Below are positions 1-8,300 of a stretch of DNA of 26,598 bases, piece after piece. The notes beneath the pieces are model-generated. The model had not been told where the DNA came from and ran no database searches. It saw nothing but the letters and a program-made list of their open reading frames with translations. The first letter of the stretch is position 1, and every line of letters starts with the position of its first letter. A program made the position numbers and the translations under genes. The DNA lies in assembly GCA_020355945.1 (NCBI GenBank), contig CP070627.1, positions 60,105 through 86,702 on the forward strand, read 5' to 3'. This DNA comes from Candidatus Aminicenantota bacterium. GTDB lineage: Bacteria; Acidobacteriota; Aminicenantia; UBA2199.

Positions 1-1748
1 CCTTTGCCATCTTCTTTGGTGGTGAAGAAGGGATCAAATATTTTGTCCAGTGTGCGGGGATTCATACCAATGCCACTATCCTGGACGGAAATAGTCCAAT
101 AATCCTCTTCCTTCTCTTCTTCTCCGGTTTCGGGATACAGCTTAAGAAAGTATTTATCGGTTTGCACCCGTTCCAGGGAAATGCTCAAGCTGCCGCCATA
201 TTTTTCTCCCTCTTTTCTCATAATAGTCATGGCATGGGCAGCATTGATGCATAAGTTCAACAGACACTGTTCCAACTGCGTGGGATCGGCAACTGTCATG
301 GCCGGTTTCCGGGTGTATCGGGCATTGATCTCCACACTTTTGTCAAACGTATTATTGCAGATTTTCACTGTGTTCTGAATGATGGCATTCAAATCAATGG
401 GAGCAAATGAAAACTCCTGTTTTCGTGTCAATGAAAGCAGATGCTGCACCATATCGGAGGCACGGTTGGCCGATTCCTCGATGGTATTAAAATATTTTTC
501 AAGTTCTTCCTGGGTGACTTTCCGCTTTTTGGAAATTTTATATTTGTACAATGAAATAGTCCCGATAATTCCTCCCAGGACATTGTTAAAATCGTGAGCC
601 AGGCCGCCGGCCAGGGTACCCACGGTCTCCATTTTTTGGGATTGCCGCAGCTGCTCTTCTTTGATTTCAATTTCCGTTACATTATCCGCCATTAAAACAA
701 ATTTAGGGGCCTGGCTGTCCTGGAGGGGAAATATGGTGATATTAAAATAAAACGTGTTTCCCTTAATCCTGAGCAATTCTCTATAAAATTGGAGGGTCTT
801 TTGGCTGAGGGAAACACTATTTATAACCTTTTTATACTTGAAAAATTCCGGGAGTAATTCCCATAGAATTTTTCCTCTTGCTTTGTTTGCCTCTATTCCT
901 GTCAGGCGAACGGTGGATTGATTCCAGTGGGAGACCCGCCCTTCCCGGTTAATGCTGATTAATATGGAGGGCATGGATTCCATCACACTGCTTAAGAAAA
1001 ATTCCGCGGCTTTTAACTCATTTTCCACCCTGTCTCGCTGGATATCCCGGTTGTGAATTTGTTCCATCATATCATTAAACCCCTCCACCAGCATTCCTAC
1101 TTCGTCATTATAAGTTTTTTGAGCCCGTAGGGAATAATTTCCTTCGGAGGATACTTTTTTGGTTACATGGACCAGGTTTAAAATCGGCTTTGATATGATG
1201 CTTTGCAACTTCGCAGCCAATATGAGTGATAAAGGTATAAGTAACAGGATGATAAAAATCATTGCGGCGATTAAATTTTTGGTCATTTTGTCCAGTTCCT
1301 CCGTGGATACCATCAGGTATATTGTTCCAAGCCTATTTTTTTGATATTGAATAGCTTTGTAGATATGGAGATATTTATTTCTGAGTTCTGTAATAGGGGG
1401 GGGGATAACTTCTGGCGCTGGAATTTTATAAGATTCGTCCTGGTAATAGGTGGCAAACAATTTATTATTTTTATCGTAAACAAAAACGTTTTTAATAGTT
1501 GGAGTATCAGCCAGCCATTTCTGTAATTCGTCTTCCCCTTGCTCTGTAGTACCAAAGGAAAGAATGGAAATCATACCATTCCCAATAACAACAGCCATGG
1601 TATCTATTTCGTTAATAAAGGATTTTTGCAAGGAGCGGTTATTGTATATGATGATGCTGCCAAAACCAACGGTTAACGTCAGCAGTGTAATAGACAGGAT
1701 AATGGCGATCAATTTATTTTTTATCTTAAAGTGCTTTATACTTTTCAT
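1..1748 (-). CDS. Membrane sensor histidine kinase (CHASE8-like/HAMP/PAS/HisKA), C-terminus cut by window edge
   Basis: Reads as 582 codons from ATG at 1748 to the left edge. A first membrane segment lies at about residues 12-34, an extracytoplasmic sensor of about 115 residues follows (the VFVYDKNNKLFATYY stretch resembles CHASE8 domains), and the second membrane segment is at about 157-179. HAMP spans about 180-235 and PAS about 245-360. The phospho-acceptor is His385 in GGLAHDFNN. The ATPase part shows an N-box around residues 497-506 (LNLCINAAHA), DSGIGM and FDPFFTTKEDG; the last glycine box is outside the window. It should autophosphorylate on His385 and pass phosphate to a response regulator not seen here. 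It lies 76 bp downstream of the osmC-like gene on the same strand, so the two may be co-transcribed. The start has no strong Shine-Dalgarno. A run of nine C (coding strand) encodes Pro residues in the sensor domain. Family call is firm; ligand unknown. Confidence 0.93.
   Translation of the reverse strand, partial: MKSIKHFKIKNKLIAIILSITLLTLTVGFGSIIIYNNRSLQKSFINEIDTMAVVIGNGMISILSFGTTEQGEDELQKWLADTPTIKNVFVYDKNNKLFATYYQDESYKIPAPEVIPPPITELRNKYLHIYKAIQYQKNRLGTIYLMVSTEELDKMTKNLIAAMIFIILLLIPLSLILAAKLQSIISKPILNLVHVTKKVSSEGNYSLRAQKTYNDEVGMLVEGFNDMMEQIHNRDIQRDRVENELKAAEFFLSSVMESMPSILISINREGRVSHWNQSTVRLTGIEANKARGKILWELLPEFFKYKKVINSVSLSQKTLQFYRELLRIKGNTFYFNITIFPLQDSQAPKFVLMADNVTEIEIKEEQLRQSQKMETVGTLAGGLAHDFNNVLGGIIGTISLYKYKISKKRKVTQEELEKYFNTIEESANRASDMVQHLLSLTRKQEFSFAPIDLNAIIQNTVKICNNTFDKSVEINARYTRKPAMTVADPTQLEQCLLNLCINAAHAMTIMRKEGEKYGGSLSISLERVQTDKYFLKLYPETGEEEKEEDYWTISVQDSGIGMNPRTLDKIFDPFFTTKEDGK
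1396..1404. repeat. G9/C9 homopolymer inside histidine kinase coding region
   Basis: Nine consecutive G on the plus strand (CCC CCC CCT in coding sense) inside the extracytoplasmic sensor domain of the kinase. The frame is intact with nine. A gain or loss of one base would truncate the protein before HAMP, so the tract is a candidate slippage site or a sequencing-error hot spot. Confidence 0.85.
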
Positions 1749-1824
1749 TACGGTTATCTGTCGTTTGCCGGCGTTCCGACGTTGTATTATAATATAAAAA
1801 ACCCCAGATAGCAAGAGAGCGGAA

Positions 1825-2220
1825 TCAGATTTGTGAAGTAAAGACGTTAAATCCAGGGGGCTTTTCCATATGTTTTTTCACAGCACAAAGATTTGCGGAT
1901 TGGATAACGGCATTTTTGTATTTCTCCGGGAATGAGGGAGGTAATTTAATTTCAAGATGGATGGTCTTCACCGCCCCAGTGGTGGGGTCAATATCGTGGC
2001 GTTGGCTCAATTCAATACCTGTGGTATCGATGCTTCGCTGCTGGCAGAACCCCAGCACGAAAATACCCGCACAGGTACCAATTGAGGCCAGGAAGAGCTC
2101 GAAGGGGGTAGGTGCACTGCCCTCTCCCCCGGCAGAAACCGACTGGTCTGTTTTATGCGTAAACCCTTTAAAATCTGCGTATACTTTCTTACCTCCGGGA
2201 AAATAAATCTTCATATCCAT
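1825..2220 (-). CDS. OsmC/Ohr-family peroxide-detoxification protein
   Basis: The 131-residue protein has the usual size for OsmC-like proteins. It carries the signature GGEGSAPTPFELFLASIGTC followed by a second conserved cysteine in LCAVKKHMEKPPG. In this family the two cysteines form the thiol-peroxidase centre that reduces organic hydroperoxides in the cytoplasm. The first Cys is in the SIGTCAG motif at about residue 50 and the second at about residue 112. The start is well supported: GGAGG (complement of 2228-2232) sits 7 nt upstream of the ATG; a second in-frame ATG two codons later is less well placed. It is the first gene of a minus-strand pair with the histidine kinase. Subfamily (OsmC, YhfA-like or Ohr) cannot be decided by eye, although the PTPFELFLASIGTC form leans to the YhfA-like group. 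Confidence 0.9.
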   Translation of the reverse strand: MDMKIYFPGGKKVYADFKGFTHKTDQSVSAGGEGSAPTPFELFLASIGTCAGIFVLGFCQQRSIDTTGIELSQRHDIDPTTGAVKTIHLEIKLPPSFPEKYKNAVIQSANLCAVKKHMEKPPGFNVFTSQI

Positions 2221-2269
2221 TGGTAAACCTCCGTTTTCATTTTATGTTGCTTTTGTGAACCAGGTATCC

Positions 2270-2298
2270 ATACTACCATATAAATTCCTTTTGTTCAA
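2270..2298 (-). promoter_or_regulatory. Candidate promoter for the osmC-like gene
   Basis: On the minus strand, TTGAAC (complement of 2293-2298) is separated by 17 nt from TAGTAT (complement of 2270-2275), about 50 nt before the start codon. The -35 is good and the -10 matches only partly. The -35 lies at the edge of the heptamer array, so array length could influence it. Weak call. Confidence 0.25.
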
Positions 2299-2321
2299 TG
2301 TTCAATGTTCAATGTTCAATG
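2294..2321. repeat. TTCAATG heptamer array, 4 copies, intergenic
   Basis: Four exact tandem copies of TTCAATG (2294-2300, 2301-2307, 2308-2314, 2315-2321) followed by a decayed copy. It belongs to the same class of 7-bp arrays as those inside the megasynthase gene, showing that such arrays also occur outside coding DNA. Confidence 0.95.
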
Positions 2322-2428
2322 TTTAAGGTTTCATGCCTAATGTTTAATTTTTGGGGCGGCAGCGCTGAACCGTGGACGCTGAGCATGGCATGTTGAAATC
2401 CCAACCTGAGGCAGTGAAGTGTAATCCC

Positions 2429-2443
2429 TTAAAAATGTTAGGT
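2429..2443 (+). repeat. 15-nt motif copy 1 (upstream of AraC-like regulator)
   Basis: TTAAAAATGTTAGGT is repeated exactly at 5138-5152 upstream of the megasynthase. Both copies are followed downstream by an AT-rich TTATAAATA and by an AAAAGGT..G.TAACATA stretch (2614-2633; 5196-5214). Possible shared operator or promoter element; function inferred only from position. Confidence 0.4.
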
Positions 2444-2814
2444 GGTAAAAAAAATAGGGTGAAACTTTTCCAAAATAACTCTTATAAAAAGAAAAACATC
2501 ATCCCCATCTCTTGAAAAAACAGGTTAAGCAATGAGAAAACAGGACCATTATAAATAGTAAAGAATCTTGCAATGGGTGGTTAAATTTAGGCCTTGAAGG
2601 GAAAGTAAAAATAAAAGGTGGGCTAACATAATTAAGGGTTTTCAATCTTTCCTATTTATGATAATTAATGGATGTGCAAAAAAACGCAGTCAGCAATATT
2701 AAATCCACTGGTTTTATTTCGCTGCCGTTCATTTGGTTTTAGGTAACATTAAATGATGTGAGTATCTATTTGAAAAATAAACTGCTTTGGTTTGAATTTA
2801 AGGCGAGGTAGCAT

Positions 2815-3192
2815 ATGAAATCCAATGACAGCGGCCTATCAAAAATTTCTGATCATGTAGTGGAATTTGTCTTAACCTGTGAGGTTAAGGAGTTTGAAAA
2901 TCTGACTGTCAATGCCATTGCCCGGAAGTTTAATATAAATCGCTGTTATTTATCCCAGCGATTCAAGTACGATAAAAAAGTCTCCCTGCATGGCTACATA
3001 CTGATGATAAAAATTCTGCGTTCAATATCGTTATTGGAAGCAGAGGAGAATATAACCGTTGAAGATTTATCACAGCGAATGGGCTTTTCCAGTCCTGATT
3101 ATTTTACCCGTGTGTTTAAAAAAATGATCGGAACCACCCCGGGAAGGTACAAAAATTGTCTTAAAAAAACTAAAACCATAAAAAATGTTTAG
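2815..3192 (+). CDS. AraC-family transcriptional regulator, DNA-binding domain only
   Basis: This is a 125-residue protein made almost entirely of the AraC/XylS double helix-turn-helix. The first HTH is around LTVNAIARKFNINRCYLSQR (residues about 45-64). The second, around ITVEDLSQRMGFSS and YFTRVFKKMIGTTPGRYK (residues about 81-117), carries the family signature. Most AraC proteins have an additional effector or dimerisation domain; none is present here, so activity is probably set by expression level or a partner. AGGCGAGG at 2801-2808 gives a good ribosome-binding site for this ATG. It is the first plus-strand gene before the radical SAM and NRPS/PKS genes, so a role as cluster regulator is inferred from position. 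The protein ends in a lysine-rich tail. Confidence 0.85.
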   Translation: MKSNDSGLSKISDHVVEFVLTCEVKEFENLTVNAIARKFNINRCYLSQRFKYDKKVSLHGYILMIKILRSISLLEAEENITVEDLSQRMGFSSPDYFTRVFKKMIGTTPGRYKNCLKKTKTIKNV

Positions 3193-3395
3193 CAGCATAA
3201 GAATGGATAATCGGCTCAATGTGCTGCTCTATAAAAGCATGTTAGGAAAAAGAAAGCAGGCCAATCGTCCACTTTTTCCAGATTTTGCAGTGGATCTCTT
3301 TTTATGTTATAATAAGTGGATGATTGCGTCGGAATCAGTGGACGAATTGATCGTACTACGTAGTTTTTTTTAACAATCTTGATCGGAGAAAACAT
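3193..3395 (+). other. Intergenic leader of the radical SAM gene
   Basis: 203 bp between the regulator stop codon and the radical SAM start. It contains the promoter at 3285-3313 and a short palindrome ACTACGTAGT (3355-3364) followed by a T-run, too short in stem to be called a terminator. A 62-codon open frame across it has no family resemblance and is not taken as a gene. Confidence 0.5.
3285..3313 (+). promoter_or_regulatory. Sigma70-type promoter for the radical SAM gene
   Basis: TTGCAG (3285-3290) is followed after exactly 17 nt by a perfect TATAAT (3308-3313), placing transcription start near 3320, about 75 nt before the radical SAM ATG. This suggests the radical SAM gene is not solely dependent on read-through from the regulator. 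Confidence 0.55.
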
Positions 3396-5084
3396 ATGAG
3401 AAAAGAAAAGATTTTACTATTATTGCTGCCCTTTTGGGACCCGCAAATTCCTCCCCTGGGGATTTCCTGTCTCAAATCTTACCTGCAAAGGCATGGATAT
3501 CATGTAAAAAGCATGGACACCAATGTTGTAGAGGAATTTAATGACATTCACAATAGGTATTTTGACACCCTGAGCAGGTATGTGCCCGAGAATAAGAGGG
3601 GAAACTTTAATAATGTCGGTCATGATGTTTTGAGAAATCATATGATGGCCTTTATTCACCATGAACCTGGAGATGAGGAAAAGTATCTTGAACTGGTAAA
3701 AATGATTATATACAAAACATTTTTTACCCACGTTACCCGTGAGCAAATCCAGGAGCTGCAAGAGATTTTAACGGATTTTTATCATTGCCTGGGAGAATAT
3801 CTCTTAAAACTCTTGGCCAGGGAAATGCCGTTGATACTTGGTTTGTCAGTGTTTCGTGGGAATCTTGCCGCTTCGATGTTTGCTTTTAAGTTAACAAAAG
3901 AAAAATACCCCGCCATTAAAACCGTGATGGGAGGGGCGATTTTTGCCGGGGAGTTGGCAATGGGATCGGAAAACCTGGAATTTTTTCTAAAAAAAACTCC
4001 CTATATAGATAAAATCATCGTGGGTGAAGGGGAGATGCTATTCCTGGAATACCTGCGCGGTGAGCTGCCGGAATCACAGAAAGTCTATACATTGGTAGAC
4101 ATCAATCAAGAATCCCTTGATATTTCTTCAGCGCCTGCCCCGGATTTTTCTGATTTTGATTTGCGGTTTTATCCGAACCTGGCGGCCTTTACTTCCCGCA
4201 GTTGCCCCTTTCAGTGCAGCTTTTGCACTGAGACTATTTATTGGGGAAAATATCGAGAAAAAAAGGTGAATCAAATTGTAAAGGAGATGACGGAATTATA
4301 TGCTAAGTATAATTCCCAGTTGTTTTTAATGTGTGATTCGCTGCTGAACCTGGTAATTACAGGTCTTGCCCGGGACCTGGTAAAATCCGGTTTGTCACTT
4401 TATTGGGATGGCTATTTAAGGGCGGACAACCTGGCTTGCAGTGCGGATTATACCTGGTTGTGGCGGCGGGGTGGGTTTTACAGGGCCAGGCTGGGAATCG
4501 AAAGCGGGTCCACGCATGTCCTGGAATTGATGGGAAAAAAAATCTCCCTTGAGCAAATCAAGACCACCATATCCAACCTGGCCCGGGCCGGTATCAAAAC
4601 CACCACCTACTGGGTGGTCGGACATCCCGGGGAAACCGAAGAGGATTTCCGGCAAACCCTGGAGATCATCGAAGAATTAAGAGACGATATTTATGAAGCC
4701 TGGTGTTCCCCATTCAATTATTATAAGATCGGCCAGGTCAATTCTTCCCAATGGGAGGAAAAGAGTCAGTTGTTGTATCCATTGTGGGCGAAGGAGATGT
4801 TGGTGGTCCAGACCTGGACCCCGGAGGTGGAACCCGGCAGGGAAGAGGCTTACCAGAGAATGAACCGATTTGTGGCCCGGTGCCGCCAATTGGGTATTCC
4901 CAACCCTTATTCCATGAAGGAGTTCTACCAGGCTGATGAACGGTGGAAAAGACTCCACAAAAATGCGGTTCCCGCCCTGGTGGAGTTCCAAAATAAAGAT
5001 AAATATATCGATGAAAATAAAAAAATTAAACAGGTGGTTACAGCCGGGAAAAAATTAACCGGGGATATAGAGTTCGCCTTTTAA
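3396..5084 (+). CDS. B12-binding-domain radical SAM protein, probable tailoring enzyme
   Basis: The protein has 562 residues. The N-terminal ~230 residues resemble a cobalamin-binding domain (PPLGISCLKSYLQRHGYHV near the start and the MGGAIFAGE loop around residue 180), but the DxHxxG cobalt-ligand motif is absent. The radical SAM core starts about residue 260 and has the 4Fe-4S cysteines Cys270, Cys274 and Cys277 in SCPFQCSFC. GIESGS and TTYWVVGHPGETEEDF are typical later core motifs. A ~110-residue C-terminal tail follows. It should cleave S-adenosylmethionine to a radical; the substrate is unknown. Its place before the megasynthase suggests modification, for example methylation or another C-H reaction, of the peptide or a building block. 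GGAG at 3385-3388 supports the start. The gap to the megasynthase is 303 bp, so joint transcription is possible but not shown. Confidence 0.88.
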   Translation: MRKEKILLLLLPFWDPQIPPLGISCLKSYLQRHGYHVKSMDTNVVEEFNDIHNRYFDTLSRYVPENKRGNFNNVGHDVLRNHMMAFIHHEPGDEEKYLELVKMIIYKTFFTHVTREQIQELQEILTDFYHCLGEYLLKLLAREMPLILGLSVFRGNLAASMFAFKLTKEKYPAIKTVMGGAIFAGELAMGSENLEFFLKKTPYIDKIIVGEGEMLFLEYLRGELPESQKVYTLVDINQESLDISSAPAPDFSDFDLRFYPNLAAFTSRSCPFQCSFCTETIYWGKYREKKVNQIVKEMTELYAKYNSQLFLMCDSLLNLVITGLARDLVKSGLSLYWDGYLRADNLACSADYTWLWRRGGFYRARLGIESGSTHVLELMGKKISLEQIKTTISNLARAGIKTTTYWVVGHPGETEEDFRQTLEIIEELRDDIYEAWCSPFNYYKIGQVNSSQWEEKSQLLYPLWAKEMLVVQTWTPEVEPGREEAYQRMNRFVARCRQLGIPNPYSMKEFYQADERWKRLHKNAVPALVEFQNKDKYIDENKKIKQVVTAGKKLTGDIEFAF

Positions 5085-5387
5085 TGGGAAAACTTTGCTG
5101 CAATTGATTAAATCGCATTTTTCTGCAATTAAAACCATTAAAAATGTTAGGTACGTAAAAGCAGCAGCATGATCTTCCTGTTATAAATAAGGATATAAAA
5201 GGTAAGGTAACATATCCGCAAAAGCCTGAAAACTATCAAAATAGATGGACCCAGGGGTTGAAAAAAATTTGCTCACCCTCAAAAAATCATTTGATAATTG
5301 ATTTCAGAAGATCAAACCCATAACTCTAAAACCAACAAAATTATGTCTTTTCAAAATTAACGATTTGAAAGATAATATGAGGAAATC
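5085..5387 (+). other. Intergenic region upstream of the megasynthase
   Basis: 303 bp without a gene. It contains the second copy of the 15-nt motif (5138-5152), AT-rich TTATAAATA and GATATAAAA stretches that could hold a -10 element, and the GAGG Shine-Dalgarno (5379-5382) 5 nt before the megasynthase ATG. A convincing -35/-10 pair or a terminator for the radical SAM gene was not found. Confidence 0.5.
5138..5152 (+). repeat. 15-nt motif copy 2 (upstream of NRPS/PKS gene)
   Basis: Exact copy of the motif at 2429-2443. A related, less exact stretch (AAAACCATAAAAAATGTTTAG) spans the end of the regulator gene near 3174-3193. Could mark a common operator for the local regulator. Confidence 0.4.
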
Positions 5388-8300
5388 ATGAGAAAATTAG
5401 AAAAAAGAAATATCCAGGATATCCTGGCTCTAACCCCGATGCAGGAAGGGATGCTCTATCACTATTTGATGGATCCGTCATCAGGAGTATATTTCGAACA
5501 ATTATGTTTGAATTTATGTGGTAAGATTAATATTAAACGCTTCCGGCAGGCCTGGAATATTGTTATCGAGGCCAATGACATGCTGCGTGTGGTATTCTTT
5601 TGGGAAAAAATGAAAGACCCTATCCAGGTGGTACTGAAAAATCACCACCTGGAACCCGAATATTACGACTTGTCAACCGGGCCCGGTGATAAACCGGAAT
5701 TGCTGGAAAAAATAAAAACCCGGGATAAACAAGAGAAATTTGACCTGGAAAAAGTACCTTTTCGGGTAAAATTATGTAAAATCGATGAGGACAAGCATGT
5801 GATGATTATCAGTTATCATCACATATTATTTGACGGCTGGAGCACCGGGATTATCCTGGGGGAGTTTTTCCAGGCCTATGAGGAATGGGGTAAAGAACGC
5901 AGACAATTAAAACCACCCGTCAAAGCTAAGTTCAAGGAATTCATCAAAGTAATTGGCAGCCGGGATGTCCAAAAAGAGGAGAAGTTCTGGAGAGACTACT
6001 TAAAAGGATTCGATGCCCCAACAGGGCTTTCAATAAAACGGCAAAGCAAAGGAAAAACAGCAGCCGCTGCGCAGGTAGAAACGCATTCTCTCCAACTGGA
6101 GAGTGATTTGAAAAAGGAAATGGAGGATTTTGTAAAAAAACATAAAATAACCCTGGCTGGTTTGTTGTATACCTCATGGGCCGTATTGTTACAAAAATAC
6201 AGTAACAGCAGTGCTGTGATATTTGGTACCACCGTATCCGGGAGGTCGGTTCAAGTAAAGGGCATTGAAAATACCGTGGGATTATTTATTAATACGCTGC
6301 CGCTGCCGGTAAACACCGACGGGCACGAAACCACGGCAGAGCTTCTTTATCGGATCGATGACTCCCTGCGAACCCGGGACCTTTATCAGCATACATCGTT
6401 GGTTAATATAAAAGAATGGAGTGAAATCGATAGTAAACAAGAGCTTTTCGATTGTATCATCGCCATAGAAAACTATCCGCTGCACCATCGGGTTCCAGGG
6501 GAAACCGGCATGCTGTCCCTTCAATCCTACACCATGGCAGAAGAGAGTCATTATGATTTAACCGTCACTATCACGACCCATCAACATGAAGATATCCGGG
6601 TGAATTTTAGTTATAAAACCGACTGCTGTGATAAAAAGAGCATCCTGGGGTTAGCAGGTCATTTTTCCCGTATTATCCGGGATATAATCGCAGCACCCGG
6701 GAAAAAGGTATCTGCTGTAGAAATGTTGGAAAAACAAGAAAAAAGACGGTTATTGCTTGATTTTAATGATACAACCAGGGAATACCCCCGTGATAAGACC
6801 ATCCATGAATTATTCGAGGAACAAATGGAACAAATCCCGGACCACATCGCCCTGGTGGGTAAAGTAACCGCCTTCGGCGCCATGCAGCTCACTTACCGGC
6901 AAGTAAATGAGAGCACAAATCAACTGGCTCACCGATTAAAGGAGAAAGGCATGGGTCCTGATACTATTGTAGGCATTATCGGGGACAGGTCCCTGCAGAT
7001 GATAATCGGGGTATTGGGAATATTGAAATCAGGTGGTGCTTATTTACCTATTGAATTAGAGTCACCTGGAGAACGGATCGCCTTTTTCCTGGCAGACACC
7101 AATACCAGGATGTTGCTGTGCCAGGGGGATGAGATCAATCAGGTGAGTCAGGTGCCTGGAGTGAGTGAGTTTAGTGAAATCATTGACATTAATAAAATTG
7201 TTAAAGATAGTGAAACATCCCTCACTCCAATCACTTCTTTTAGTCAAACCCCTCAGCCGGGTCCCGCCAACCTGGCTTATGTCATTTATACTTCCGGTTC
7301 TACCGGTTTTCCCAAAGCAGTTATGGTGGCGCATAAGAATGTGGTTCGGTTGGTAAAAAATACCGATTATGTGGAACTCAGCGAAGAGACCCGGCTGCTT
7401 CAAACCGGTGCCCCGGGGTTTGATGCCACCACCTTTGAAATATGGGGCGTGCTCCTTCAAGGAGGAAGATTATATGTTGCACCCAATGACCTGGTCCTGG
7501 ATGTCCATTGGTTGGCGCAGGCATTGAAAACACATCATATTAACACCTTGTGGCTTACCGCATCATTATTTAATCAATTGGTCCAACAAAATGCCGCGAT
7601 GTTTTCGGGACTTGAGTGGTTGTTAGTGGGAGGAGAAGTATTGTCTCCCCAACATATTAACCTGACCAGGAGAAAAAATAAAAAGCTCAATATTGTAAAC
7701 GGATACGGTCCCACGGAAAATACCACATTTTCTACTACTTATCGCATCGATAGAGAATTTAGAGATAATATACCTATCGGTAAACCTATATGCAACAGTA
7801 CGGCTTATATAATGGATTTGTATAACCATTTACAGCCCATTGGCGTTACCGGGGAGTTATGGGTCGGAGGCGAAGGGGTATCCCGGGGTTACCTCAATAA
7901 CCCGGAATTAACCGCAGAGAAATTTGACCATGATTTATGGGATTACCATGATTACCATGATGAAAAAAACAAAAGTTTTTGCGGGGAGTCCAGGGGGCCC
8001 CGCGGCGCGGGGAGCCTAAAATGGCAAAGTGCTTTTCCCCATCCGCTGTGCGCCATGCACCATGCGCAATGCTCTCGCCCCCTGGTCGCCGAAGGCAAAA
8101 AAATTTACAAAACCGGCGATCTGGCGCGGTGGCTCGAAGACGGTAACATCGAATTTTTGGGACGAATCGATTTCCAGGTAAAAATAAGAGGCTTCAGGAT
8201 CGAATTGGAGGAAATCCAGAACCATTTATTAAGAACCGGGAAGATCAAAGAGACAGTGGTATTGGCAAAAGAAGATAAAAAGGGTGATAAGTACCTGGCC

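Larger units (their letters stand above)
2221..2814. other. Divergent intergenic region between osmC-like gene and AraC-like regulator
   Basis: This is 594 bp with no credible gene. It holds the ribosome-binding site and probable promoter of the minus-strand osmC-like gene, four TTCAATG heptamers (2294-2321), a 15-nt motif shared with the region upstream of the megasynthase (2429-2443), and AT-rich DNA (2450-2760) leading to the Shine-Dalgarno AGGCGAGG of the regulator (2801-2808). No convincing intrinsic terminator or riboswitch fold was seen. Confidence 0.7.

Noticed and set aside
3355..3371. Palindrome ACTACGTAGT followed by a T-run as an intrinsic terminator
   Set aside because: With a 4-nt loop only three base pairs remain in the stem, too weak to call a terminator.
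3185..3373. A 62-codon plus-strand open frame starting inside the end of the AraC-like gene
   Set aside because: No family resemblance or ribosome-binding site, and it spans the promoter of the radical SAM gene; most likely chance.
4416..4991. Overlapping minus-strand open frames inside the radical SAM gene
   Set aside because: They are shadows of a well-supported coding sequence and show no recognisable motifs.
7931..8110. Pseudogenisation or frameshift of A1 by the palindromic element
   Set aside because: The frame continues unchanged into YKTGDLARW and all later core motifs, so the insertion is tolerated.
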